This document shows, in pieces, positions 7,675 through 15,434 of a stretch of DNA of 64,000 nucleotides. The position numbers and the translations under genes are program-made. Position 1 is the first letter of the stretch, and every line of letters starts with the position of its first letter. The notes under the pieces were generated by a model. The model did not search any database. It was not told where the DNA came from and saw only the letters and a program-made list of their open reading frames with translations. The stretch is from Flavobacteriia bacterium. Its GTDB lineage: Bacteria > Bacteroidota > Bacteroidia > Flavobacteriales > Schleiferiaceae. Location of the stretch: positions 114,525 to 178,524 of the forward strand of contig JABXHW010000014.1 of assembly GCA_013373425.1 (NCBI GenBank), given 5' to 3'.

Positions 7675-8258
7675 GCGATACGCTAGACGCACAATACTGG
7701 GAGAAGCGATATGTTGAAGAAACATGGGGTTGGGATATTGGCCATGCCTCTCCCGCCCTTACGGATTATGCGTCTCTCTATCCAACCGATGCTCGAATTC
7801 TCATTCCAGGCTGCGGTCATGCTTACGAAGCAGAGTGGCTATGGAAGAATGGATATAAGAATATCACACTGATTGATGTGAGTGAAACCGCAAAAGAGAA
7901 CTTCCTTAATAGAATTCCTGATTTTCCAGCGGAGCAGTTTCTCGTTACCGATTTCTTCAAGCATGAAGGCGAGTACGATTTGATTCTAGAACAGACCTTC
8001 TACTGTGCTCTTCCACCAGAATTGCGAGATCAGTATGTCGATCAGATGAAATCTCTGCTTACCCATGAAGGGAGATTGGCAGGTGTGTTATTCACCTTTC
8101 CGCTCACTGAAAAGGGACCTCCATTCGGGGGAAGTCAAGAAGAATATGAAGAGCGATTTGGGAAGCAGTTTGATATTGTGAAGTTGGCCTTGTGCTACAA
8201 CAGCATTCCACCTCGTGCTGGAAATGAGGTCTTTTTCGAAGTCAAAAAGCCCGACTAA
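7671..8258 (+). CDS. SAM-dependent methyltransferase, thiopurine S-methyltransferase family
   Basis: A 195-residue class I methyltransferase. It opens with AQYWEKRYVEETWGWDIG, as TPMT-family proteins do, has the SAM-binding loop ILIPGCGHAYEA, the acidic strand-2 end TLIDVS, and the family's EQTFYCAL segment near residue 105. Substrates of bacterial members include thiols, thiopurines, tellurite or halides; none can be assigned here. It overlaps rlmD by 4 nt and shares its transcript. Length is normal for the family (about 200). Confidence 0.85.
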   Translation: MSDTLDAQYWEKRYVEETWGWDIGHASPALTDYASLYPTDARILIPGCGHAYEAEWLWKNGYKNITLIDVSETAKENFLNRIPDFPAEQFLVTDFFKHEGEYDLILEQTFYCALPPELRDQYVDQMKSLLTHEGRLAGVLFTFPLTEKGPPFGGSQEEYEERFGKQFDIVKLALCYNSIPPRAGNEVFFEVKKPD

Positions 8259-8294
8259 AACTCTATCTTTCCACCTCAATTCTAATCTACTGTG

Positions 8295-8795
8295 ATGGCT
8301 AATCGTACCACTGTTTTAGATCCTGAAACTGCAAAACGTAAAATTGAGCGTATTGCTTGGGAGATTTACGAGCGTCATATCGACGAAAGTGAACTCTACG
8401 TGATAGGAATTGCAGAAAGCGGATTTAAGTTAGCTCAGCGCATCCTTGACAACATCACACGCATCTCTCCACTCAAGTGTGAATTGCTCAAACTCGAAGT
8501 AGACAAGAAAGATCCAGCGGCGGATATCATCATGGACGCCAATGGAGTTGAACTCGACGGAAAGTCAGTTGTGATTGTAGACGACGTGTTGAACAGCGGG
8601 TCTACTCTGATATATGCCGTTAAGTATATTCTCGATTGGAAAGTAAAGCGCTGTATGACCGCCGTACTGGTAGACCGCAGCCATAAGCGCTTCCCAATTA
8701 AAGCAGACGTCAAAGGGGTGTCACTGTCCACTTCCCTTCAAGAACACGTTCAAGTTGAATTTGAAGGTGAATCAGCAACTGCGTATTTGAGTTGA
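8295..8795 (+). CDS. PyrR-like phosphoribosyltransferase
   Basis: A 166-residue type I phosphoribosyltransferase. The PRPP loop VVIVDDVLNSGSTL is clear at about residues 95-108; a PP-loop-like GIAESGF lies near 41-47. The C-terminal half (DRSHKRFPIKADVKG...STSLQEHVQV) resembles PyrR uracil phosphoribosyltransferase/regulators, where DRGH...PTS occupies this place. It could be a PyrR-type pyrimidine regulator or a plain uracil/purine phosphoribosyltransferase; no RNA attenuator or pyr gene is nearby. Start set at ATG 8295; the adjacent GTG 8292 is in frame but less likely. It sits 36 nt after the methyltransferase gene and is probably co-transcribed. Confidence 0.75.
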   Translation: MANRTTVLDPETAKRKIERIAWEIYERHIDESELYVIGIAESGFKLAQRILDNITRISPLKCELLKLEVDKKDPAADIIMDANGVELDGKSVVIVDDVLNSGSTLIYAVKYILDWKVKRCMTAVLVDRSHKRFPIKADVKGVSLSTSLQEHVQVEFEGESATAYLS

Positions 8796-8806
8796 TTTAG
8801 GCTGAA

Positions 8807-9382
8807 CTAGCCGCGCTCCCAGCGAACTTTATCTGTGTAAGGAGAAATACGTCGACCTTCTGGCCATTCGCCTGCGTAATCCCCTACGTAGAAGAATCCC
8901 ATCGCAGAGTCCTCTTCTCCATCCCAGCCCAATGCCTCGGACAAGCGTTTATCGTAGCCGATAGCTCCTGTGCTCCAGTACGCACCTAGACCTTTCGCAG
9001 ATGCTAAAATCCACATGTTTTGTACTGCAGCTGCAACAGCTTGCGCTTCTTCAATAGCTGGAATCTTCGGATTCACTCCTCGCTTCATGCCAATGGCGAT
9101 AACGTGCGAGCTGCGCTCGATGCGCGCACGGAGCTTCGAGTAACGAACATCATTTTCTCCGTGATCCTCTACATCCAATTTGTAGAGTAAATCGATAAGT
9201 GATTCTTTTCCATCCTCGGTAAACACTACGAAACGCCATGGCTCAGTGTATCCATGAGTCGGTGCCCAGTTGGCAGCGTCAAGGAGCTCTCGAATCACTT
9301 GATCATCTAATGTCGCCCCCGTATACTTATCCGGCTTAATCGTTCTTCTTTGAGCGATGATATCGTTTATTGATTTTTCCAT
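8807..9382 (-). CDS. Nitroreductase family FMN-dependent oxidoreductase
   Basis: A 191-residue NAD(P)H/FMN oxidoreductase. FMN contacts of the nitroreductase fold are visible: RRTIKPDKY near the N-terminus, AANWAPTHGYTEPWRFVVF, AVAAAVQNMWILASAKGLGAYW and the C-terminal GFFYVGDYAGEWP. The lack of a long insertion and the GYTEPWRF motif suggest the small YdjA/TdsD-like group. Physiological substrate unknown. Its ATG lies inside the end of aroK (16-nt overlap), so the two genes form one minus-strand transcript. It converges on the phosphoribosyltransferase gene with only 11 nt between stops and no terminator visible. Confidence 0.88.
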   Translation of the reverse strand: MEKSINDIIAQRRTIKPDKYTGATLDDQVIRELLDAANWAPTHGYTEPWRFVVFTEDGKESLIDLLYKLDVEDHGENDVRYSKLRARIERSSHVIAIGMKRGVNPKIPAIEEAQAVAAAVQNMWILASAKGLGAYWSTGAIGYDKRLSEALGWDGEEDSAMGFFYVGDYAGEWPEGRRISPYTDKVRWERG

Positions 9383-9882
9383 GCGTTCACAATGTCATTA
9401 ATAATGTCTAGCTCCGACATCCCATTGCAGAATACAATGTGGTCCGCCTTCTCGTAAAAGGGACGTCGATCGAAAACGTGCTTCGCGATGTACTCGGGCA
9501 AGTCGTCATCCGAAACGCCATCGAATAAAGGGCGAGACTCCCGTTCTACACGCACACGTTCTAAAAGCGTTGAAATCGACCATTGAAGATAGACGACCAC
9601 GCTGTCTTTCAGCATTTCGTCCATATTATCGTAGTAGCAAGGCGTACCTCCACCAGCAGCAATTACCTGGTCCTTGCCTTTGAGTACCTCGAGCAAAGCC
9701 TTGCGTTCTGCTTTTCGGAAATACAGTTCACCCTTGTTGCGGATAAGATTGGAGACGCTATCCCCTTCTTGATTTGCGATGTGCTCATCCAAATCGACGA
9801 AAGTGGAACCTTCTCTTGAGGCAATACGTCGACCTAAGGTGGTCTTGCCCGACGTCATATAGCCGATTAAAACTAAATTCAT
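9367..9882 (-). CDS. aroK: Shikimate kinase
   Basis: A 171-residue P-loop kinase that phosphorylates shikimate at O3 in aromatic amino-acid synthesis. Walker A reads GYMTSGKTTLG (residues 7-17), the shikimate-binding Asp is in VDLDEHI, the glycine-rich AAGGGTPC loop follows, and the lid region has ESRPLF. Length is standard (about 170). A perfect -7 box (TAACTTTG, 9887-9894) ends 4 nt before the ATG. It is first in a two-gene transcript with the nitroreductase. aroC lies elsewhere in this window at 32718-33785, so aro genes are dispersed. Confidence 0.93.
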   Translation of the reverse strand: MNLVLIGYMTSGKTTLGRRIASREGSTFVDLDEHIANQEGDSVSNLIRNKGELYFRKAERKALLEVLKGKDQVIAAGGGTPCYYDNMDEMLKDSVVVYLQWSISTLLERVRVERESRPLFDGVSDDDLPEYIAKHVFDRRPFYEKADHIVFCNGMSELDIINDIVNAWKNQ

Positions 9883-9886
9883 AAAG

Positions 9887-9894
9887 CAAAGTTA
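9887..9894 (-). promoter_or_regulatory. -7 promoter box of aroK
   Basis: Read on the minus strand the bases are TAACTTTG, followed by CTTT and then the ATG. The 4-nt gap predicts transcription starting at the ATG. No -33 TTG at the ideal spacing. Confidence 0.6.
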
Positions 9895-9977
9895 AGCAGG
9901 CTCATCAAGGCTTGAAGCATTTTCTTATTGATTTTTAGAGGCTTGGAAATTCTTCTAAAATTTTATGTGCAAAGTGG

Positions 9978-10008
9978 TTTGGTAGTAAAACAGAAGCCCC
10001 TATATTTG
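9978..10008 (+). promoter_or_regulatory. Promoter of tRNA-Lys (TTTG-N19-TATATTTG)
   Basis: A -33 box TTTG (9978-9981), a 19-nt spacer and a perfect -7 box TATATTTG (10001-10008). The box is followed by GCACCCGC. The same 15-nt string TATATTTGCACCCGC occurs at the tRNA-Val promoter. tRNA-Lys begins 32 nt downstream. Confidence 0.8.
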
Positions 10009-10040
10009 CACCCGCTTTGGAACAGTAGTTCACAAGCAAA

Positions 10041-10113
10041 GACTCGGTAGCTCAGTTGGTAGAGCAGCACACTTTTAATGTGCGGGTCCAGGGTTCGAGC
10101 CCCTGCCGGGTCA
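10041..10113 (+). tRNA. tRNA-Lys (anticodon TTT)
   Basis: A complete cloverleaf: acceptor GACTCGG/CCGGGTC with discriminator A, D-arm TAGCTCAGTTGGTAGAGC, anticodon stem GCACA/TGTGC around loop CTTTTAA giving anticodon TTT, and T-loop GTTCGAG. No CCA is encoded. It is preceded by a strong promoter and followed by a terminator-like hairpin. Confidence 0.96.
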
Positions 10114-10117
10114 CTAG

Positions 10118-10153
10118 AAAACGGAGGAGTGGTGTTCTGCTACTCCGTTTTTT
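10118..10153 (+). terminator. Intrinsic terminator-like hairpin between tRNA-Lys and tRNA-Leu
   Basis: Outer stem ACGGAG / CTCCGT around an imperfectly paired interior, followed by a T run (10148-10153). It would end the tRNA-Lys transcript before tRNA-Leu, or let only part of it through. Confidence 0.6.
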
Positions 10154-10173
10154 CTTTTCACAGAACACGTTTA

Positions 10174-10257
10174 GCCCAGGTGGTGAAATTGGTAGACACG
10201 CCATCTTGAGGGGGTGGTGATCACTTGATCGTGCTGGTTCGAATCCAGTCCTGGGCA
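10174..10257 (+). tRNA. tRNA-Leu (anticodon GAG)
   Basis: 84-nt class II tRNA: acceptor GCCCAGG/CCTGGGC with discriminator A, D-arm with GGTGAAATTGGTAGACAC, anticodon stem CCATC/GGTGG with loop TTGAGGG (anticodon GAG), long variable arm, and T-loop GTTCGAATC. No encoded CCA. Confidence 0.95.
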
Positions 10258-10264
10258 CTCAATC

Positions 10265-10288
10265 AATCCCGCAGTCGCGGGATTTTTT
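10265..10288. terminator. Terminator after tRNA-Leu, probably bidirectional
   Basis: Perfect stem AATCCCGC / GCGGGATT with loop AGTC, then TTTT on the plus strand. It lies between tRNA-Leu and the convergent LamG-like gene (stop at 10301), and could serve both. Confidence 0.8.
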
Positions 10289-10300
10289 GTTTCAAGCCCC

Positions 10301-13087
10301 TTACAGCACTATCACTTTCTCGACCAACGGAGCTTTTCCCAAGCGGTTCCAACGAAGGAAGTAGACTCCCGGTACACTAGGTTTAACAATGCGTGTTGAG
10401 GCGTTGCTCACCTCAGCAGATTGAACTACAACTCCAGCACTGTTGATTACCTCGAACGTACCTTCATTTCTCATCTGACCTATTCCAATCTCCCAGTAGT
10501 TTCCACCATCGAGAACATGTAAGCTTCGAGCTTCGAATTCTGGAAGGTTTATGCCGGAAGTACTCGCGTGAATCCAGAGCGTGCGCTGATCGTCTTCATT
10601 CATCAAGCTAAACACGTAGGGTGCATCCGCCAAGTGATGATTGATTTGAGCTACTGAATCAACGAGCCATACATCTCCCCATTGATCGAAAGCATCCCGT
10701 TGATAATCGAAAGTGAATGCTCCAGTAACTGACCCCGACTCTACCTGGACTGGGAATACCTGTGTCGCTCCTCTATTCAACTGAATGGACTGAATGGATT
10801 GGTGTCCATTGGCGGTGGTCATCCATAAGCTAGGCACAGCAGCGTCCATTGACTTGATATCAAATGCTTCTCTGCCAACATCCCACTGATTAGTTGCTTG
10901 CGGGTCCAAAATCATCACCGCTTGATCCATGGAGCTATCAGGTGCCCAAACCGACATTCGCAACTGCGGCAAATTCGATTTTCCATATTCGTGCAATCCA
11001 GCAGTCATGCGTTCTGTAAAGCGATGTGCATTTCGAAGTGAGAACGTGTTAGAAGTTCCATCTGCTGGAGACATCTTCACCCAAAAGGATTGAAAGGGTC
11101 GAATGAATACAGTGCTGGTTACGGTTGTACTATCGAATCCAAGACCATTGTCGAATTGAGAAGTAGTTCCGTCTGCTAGAATCGCTAGATACTGACTGCT
11201 CCTTGCATCCCAGACGTGTATCGCTTTGTACGCAAGCGGAAACTCTGTTCCATTCTGATCCGTTTGCGTTCCATCGCCATCGTAATCATTGATGAGCTTC
11301 TGAACGCTCAACGCTCCAGGATATGGATTCGCAATCAAATTCCAGCCTTGATGCTCTTCAACTTGAGTTTCACCCGGCGCATAGTAATTGTAAATGGTCG
11401 AATTCACTTGTCCACCATTAAACGCACCCGAAAAATCAACCTCATTGGACGATAGCATTGGGAAGTTGGTATTCTCTTCATACACCACATATCCTCTATT
11501 CCAAGTCGTATCCGATGAAGCTGAAACGGCAGTCCATCCTTTTGCTACACCTGAAGCATCTTCCGAAGCGTCCCAATAGAAAACGTTATCTGTTGAGTTT
11601 CCATTGAAATTCAGAGTTAAATCATCCGTATAATCCGTCCAATCCGCATTTGCAGCTTTGTTTGGAGAACTAAAGTGACGCCATCCATCTTGACTGGCAT
11701 CAAACTCAGTTGTCATCGTTCTGGTCGGATTCCCGGAAATCACAGAAGCTCCTGCGGCAGTCACGCTTATCCCTCCACCATACTCAACATTAAGCGTGCT
11801 TCCGTTCATCTGCCAGTCGTTAGTCCCACTGGCTTCAGAGAAGAACAATCCGCCTTGTCGGATATTCACTGTAGAGTTTTGAATCTTGAAAGTATGGTCG
11901 GACGAAGTGACCTCCATCGACCCTTCGATATTGAATTCAGCATCATTAAACGTGATGCTCTTTCCTTGGAAGACAAGACGGCCATCCGATTGAATGGTCA
12001 CCTGACCTTTACCACAATTCGGGCAGTTTCCTGGTCTACTTCTAATCACGATGCTACGTGTAACGATCAGGGCTTCGTCTAAGATGTGGTTAGACCCTCT
12101 GATTGTCACCTCCCCCACTGTAGGAATCGTTGCAGGTGTGAAGTTACCACGCGTTCTGAGCGATGAACTCCATTGGGAAGTTTGCGTTCCCGAAGCGACA
12201 GTATCGAACTCAATAGTCAATCCGCCAACTTCAAAATCATCACCAGGTTCAATGGCGTCGTGCCAGTACAAGAGCCACAACTTTACATAATCGTTTGGAA
12301 TGGTCGGTGCTCCTTGATTCGCTGCATAACTCGTGTCACTTTTCAAATCACCTCCATTGATGGTGTAATATGGACAAGGAGCCGTGGTCTTCACGATTGA
12401 TGCAGTTCCAGCAGTTGAAACATCAGCCGCGGTAGATGCCACCGATGAATCCGTTAAACTATTTACGTTCAGAGCTTGGAAGTTAAAATAGCCTACGAGG
12501 CCAGTAGTATCCTCGAAACCCAGTTCGAGCGTGTCATATGTAGCCCAAAGGACATCCTCCACAGACCTCGTCCCCTTCCAAAACCGCAGTTCATCGAAAC
12601 TCGCGGAGCAGCCAACCGAAGTAGTTGTGGATAGAGCTCCCAGATACCATTGTCCACTATTTAAATCGGGATCAAAACTTATCGTAACCGAATCGGTTCG
12701 AACATTGTCGAAATAGAGAACCATATAGTTGTCCGAAGCATTTATTGCCCCGAATCGAAACGACACATGATGCCAGAAAGCACCATTCACAGCTTCGGAG
12801 ATGGTCTGAGAACTACCTCCGTTCACAGCAGTAATTTCAAGATTACCACTTACAATTTCGAAGGTCAAGTTTCCATTAGATAAGCCCAACAGCTCAGCAT
12901 TTGCCGCATCTTCCAAAAACCAAAACTCAATAGTAAGTGGATTGGCCGCACTTCCTCCATAGTTCCGATAGCCCGTTGACCCAAGGGATACGTATTCATT
13001 CGCTCCATTGGTGAGCGTCAGCATATTGCCTTGCCCAAACAAGAATGTTGAGAAGGCTAAGAACAAGGTGAAGAGAACTATTCGCAT
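10301..13087 (-). CDS. Large secreted protein with LamG-like domain and T9SS sorting domain
   Basis: A 928-residue exported protein. Signal peptide at residues 1-18 (MRIVLFTLFLAFSTFLFG). Residues about 25-205 form a LamG/concanavalin-like jelly roll (LTIEFWF, FWHHVSFRFG, MVLYFDN, FDELRFWKGTRS). The middle is a long beta-rich region with a parallel-beta feel around residues 350-450 (repeated short strands, two CxxC pairs in GNCPNCGKG). The last ~80 residues end in VPGVYFLRWN and a charged tail, a T9SS type-A sorting domain. Predicted to be a cell-surface or adhesion protein; no catalytic residues recognised. Single-gene unit, convergent with tRNA-Leu. Confidence 0.85.
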   Translation of the reverse strand: MRIVLFTLFLAFSTFLFGQGNMLTLTNGANEYVSLGSTGYRNYGGSAANPLTIEFWFLEDAANAELLGLSNGNLTFEIVSGNLEITAVNGGSSQTISEAVNGAFWHHVSFRFGAINASDNYMVLYFDNVRTDSVTISFDPDLNSGQWYLGALSTTTSVGCSASFDELRFWKGTRSVEDVLWATYDTLELGFEDTTGLVGYFNFQALNVNSLTDSSVASTAADVSTAGTASIVKTTAPCPYYTINGGDLKSDTSYAANQGAPTIPNDYVKLWLLYWHDAIEPGDDFEVGGLTIEFDTVASGTQTSQWSSSLRTRGNFTPATIPTVGEVTIRGSNHILDEALIVTRSIVIRSRPGNCPNCGKGQVTIQSDGRLVFQGKSITFNDAEFNIEGSMEVTSSDHTFKIQNSTVNIRQGGLFFSEASGTNDWQMNGSTLNVEYGGGISVTAAGASVISGNPTRTMTTEFDASQDGWRHFSSPNKAANADWTDYTDDLTLNFNGNSTDNVFYWDASEDASGVAKGWTAVSASSDTTWNRGYVVYEENTNFPMLSSNEVDFSGAFNGGQVNSTIYNYYAPGETQVEEHQGWNLIANPYPGALSVQKLINDYDGDGTQTDQNGTEFPLAYKAIHVWDARSSQYLAILADGTTSQFDNGLGFDSTTVTSTVFIRPFQSFWVKMSPADGTSNTFSLRNAHRFTERMTAGLHEYGKSNLPQLRMSVWAPDSSMDQAVMILDPQATNQWDVGREAFDIKSMDAAVPSLWMTTANGHQSIQSIQLNRGATQVFPVQVESGSVTGAFTFDYQRDAFDQWGDVWLVDSVAQINHHLADAPYVFSLMNEDDQRTLWIHASTSGINLPEFEARSLHVLDGGNYWEIGIGQMRNEGTFEVINSAGVVVQSAEVSNASTRIVKPSVPGVYFLRWNRLGKAPLVEKVIVL

Positions 13088-13271
13088 GGCAAATTGAGTA
13101 AGAGTAATTCTCGCCGGCAGGGATGGCTGTTTGATATGGTTTCGACCATAATTTAATCATAAACAGCAAAATCATCAGGATAGTTCTGCACTCGTAGTCC
13201 ACAAATATTCAGTGGAGGTTGATGGCATTAGGAAGAGAGTTTCTATTTTAGTTTGGTAACTCAAGAGCTCA

Positions 13272-14510
13272 ATGAGATCAATCTGTGCCCTCTTCTTTTT
13301 AGCCATTTCCACCCTTGGGGTAGCTCAGGTGAATGTGGACAGCTTGTTTCGACATGCCCAAAATCTATCTTGGCAAAATCATCGTCAAGAAGCTATTGAA
13401 GAGCTAAATCAAGTCATTGAGCTCGCCCCAGATTACCTTGGCGCTCATGTACATCTAGCTCGAGTCTATGGCTGGGAGGCGGAATACGACAAGGGCTTAG
13501 AAGCCATACACAACGCGCTACAACTCGACTCTTCATACACCGAAGCGTGGGAAGTGAATGTCGATTTATTAATTTGGTCAAGCCGCGGAAATGAAGCTGT
13601 TGAAGTGGCGAGATTGGCTTTGCAACACATCGATCAGAATACTGAAAACAGGAAGAGAGAAGCCGCTATTCTCAGAGCGCGAGCACTCATTGCCGCAGGC
13701 GACCATGAGGAAGCGTTAGAAATTCTAGAACCCATTGATCATTACGAGGCTCATCAGTTACGCCTGTTCATTTATCAGCGTCAAAATTACGATTACGTTG
13801 AGGTGCGCAGTAGTGCCGAATACTTCACCGATGTATTCGATCCAATGTATTATACCAGTATTGAAGGCAAATACAATGTGGCTCCAGACCATGGCATAGT
13901 GGCGCGATTCAACACCGCTCAACGCTTCAATCAATGGGGCACACAAGGAGAAGTCGATTACTACATGGCCTTCAATAGGCGACTGTCGGGATACGTCAAC
14001 TACGGCTATTCACCTACCAATACTGTATTCCCAGAGCATAGAGCTGGAGCAGAACTGTACTATTACCCATTTCCCATTGGGATTTACCGATTGTCCGGAG
14101 GTGTCCGCTACATGTATTTTGATCAGGGCAATGACGTGACCATCTACACTGCGGGAATTTCAGTAATAGCCAACTTTGAAGTTACGCTTCGCACTTTTAT
14201 CACTCCCACGGATGAAGGAACCAACTTTGCTTGGAACTTATTTTCACGATTCTCTGGCGGTGAACGTCATTTCTTCGTTTTCAGTGGAACGTATGGCTTC
14301 TCCCCTGACCCACGACGCATTCAAGTAGGCGCTGGGAACCAAGTCGCCATTTTGCAGAACACTCAAGCCAGTTTGGAATGGCGTTACAGAGTGAATCTGG
14401 ACTGGATTCTATTGGCAGGCTACAATTATACCTATCAAGAACGTCCAAGCGTGGAAAGTGAATTCTACTCTATTCACTCACCCACATTGGGAATTCGTTA
14501 TACATTCTAA
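13272..14510 (+). CDS. YaiO-family outer membrane beta-barrel protein with TPR domain
   Basis: A 412-residue protein with a signal peptide (MRSICALFFLAISTLGVAQ). Residues 22-165 hold TPR helices (HRQEAIEELNQVIELAPDY, AEYDKGLEAIHNALQLDSSY). From about 175 to the end it is a beta-barrel with aromatic strands (SAEYFTDVF, GYVNYGYSP, LSGGVRYMYF, LGIRYTF with terminal Phe). This is the YaiO organisation, an outer-membrane protein of unknown role often found near glycan-export genes. Here no glycan genes adjoin. The alpha/beta hydrolase gene begins 23 nt later. Confidence 0.85.
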   Translation: MRSICALFFLAISTLGVAQVNVDSLFRHAQNLSWQNHRQEAIEELNQVIELAPDYLGAHVHLARVYGWEAEYDKGLEAIHNALQLDSSYTEAWEVNVDLLIWSSRGNEAVEVARLALQHIDQNTENRKREAAILRARALIAAGDHEEALEILEPIDHYEAHQLRLFIYQRQNYDYVEVRSSAEYFTDVFDPMYYTSIEGKYNVAPDHGIVARFNTAQRFNQWGTQGEVDYYMAFNRRLSGYVNYGYSPTNTVFPEHRAGAELYYYPFPIGIYRLSGGVRYMYFDQGNDVTIYTAGISVIANFEVTLRTFITPTDEGTNFAWNLFSRFSGGERHFFVFSGTYGFSPDPRRIQVGAGNQVAILQNTQASLEWRYRVNLDWILLAGYNYTYQERPSVESEFYSIHSPTLGIRYTF

Positions 14511-14533
14511 GGAACATTAGCGACCTTTGACGC

Positions 14534-15397
14534 ATGGAACAAAACCAAGCCGTCACTTCGAATAGCACTCCGAGTTTCCAAATTCCCAAGGCGTATATCC
14601 GATACGTTCGTTTCCTTCAATTCTTCAGCTTCAAATTAGCGGCTAAAGAGATTCGAGCACGCTTCTTCACTCCCATTCCTTTCAAAACACCCGACAGAGA
14701 AAAGCCATTTCTCAATGAGGCGAGAGAGGAAAAATTAATGGTGGGCGATCGACCGATTACCGTACACACGTTGGGTAATGGAGATAAAACGGCCGTGTTT
14801 ATTCATGGCTGGTCGGGTCGAGGTTCGCAGGCCTATGCCATGGCTCCAAGCTTAGTGGAGGCTGGATTTAAGGTGGTTACCATCACTGCTCAAGCCCATG
14901 GTGATAATCCGGGAAAGCGAACACACATGTTACAGTTCACAGACGCTATCCTAGAGACTGCTAAGCACACCGGAAAGATACACGCACTTATCGCACACAG
15001 CCTTGGTGGAGCCGCAGCTTTCAACGCAGTGGATCAAGGATTGGATGTCGACAAGCTCGTGATTTTAGGTGCCCCGTCGTCCATCAAGACCGTTATCACC
15101 GATTTCTGTGAAAGACTTCACCTTGATGACCGTTACTCAGAATACCTCCAACAGTATCTGAGAGACAATTACAATCCTGATATTGAAGCCTTAGCGCCGA
15201 GAGAGCTTTCCAAGAAGATGGGCATTCCAGGTCTAATTGTACACGATAAGCAAGACATCGATGTGCACTTTGAACAGGCGGAAGCGCTGAATCGAAATTG
15301 GAAGAATTCAGATTTGGTATTGACAGAAGGGCTAGGTCACCGACGTATCTTAAGCGACGAGGCCGTGATACAGCGCATTGTTGATTTCGTGAAGTAA
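14534..15397 (+). CDS. Alpha/beta hydrolase
   Basis: A 287-residue cytoplasmic alpha/beta-hydrolase. The oxyanion region is IHGWSGRGSQ (near 90), the nucleophile elbow is AHSLGGAAAF (Ser near 154), the acid is probably Asp in VHDKQDIDVHF and the catalytic His is in GLGHRRIL near the C-terminus. No signal peptide. Such proteins hydrolyse esters or thioesters; the substrate is unknown. Bases GACCTTTG, one mismatch to a -7 box, end 4 nt before the ATG, so it may have its own promoter. Confidence 0.85.
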   Translation: MEQNQAVTSNSTPSFQIPKAYIRYVRFLQFFSFKLAAKEIRARFFTPIPFKTPDREKPFLNEAREEKLMVGDRPITVHTLGNGDKTAVFIHGWSGRGSQAYAMAPSLVEAGFKVVTITAQAHGDNPGKRTHMLQFTDAILETAKHTGKIHALIAHSLGGAAAFNAVDQGLDVDKLVILGAPSSIKTVITDFCERLHLDDRYSEYLQQYLRDNYNPDIEALAPRELSKKMGIPGLIVHDKQDIDVHFEQAEALNRNWKNSDLVLTEGLGHRRILSDEAVIQRIVDFVK

Positions 15398-15434
15398 GTT
15401 GGCCTAAAGTTCAGTTTTGGGCGTATTTTGAAGC

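Noticed and set aside
10052..10258. Minus-strand frame of 68 residues over the two tRNAs
   Set aside because: It reads antisense through tRNA-Lys and tRNA-Leu; such frames are frequent misannotations.
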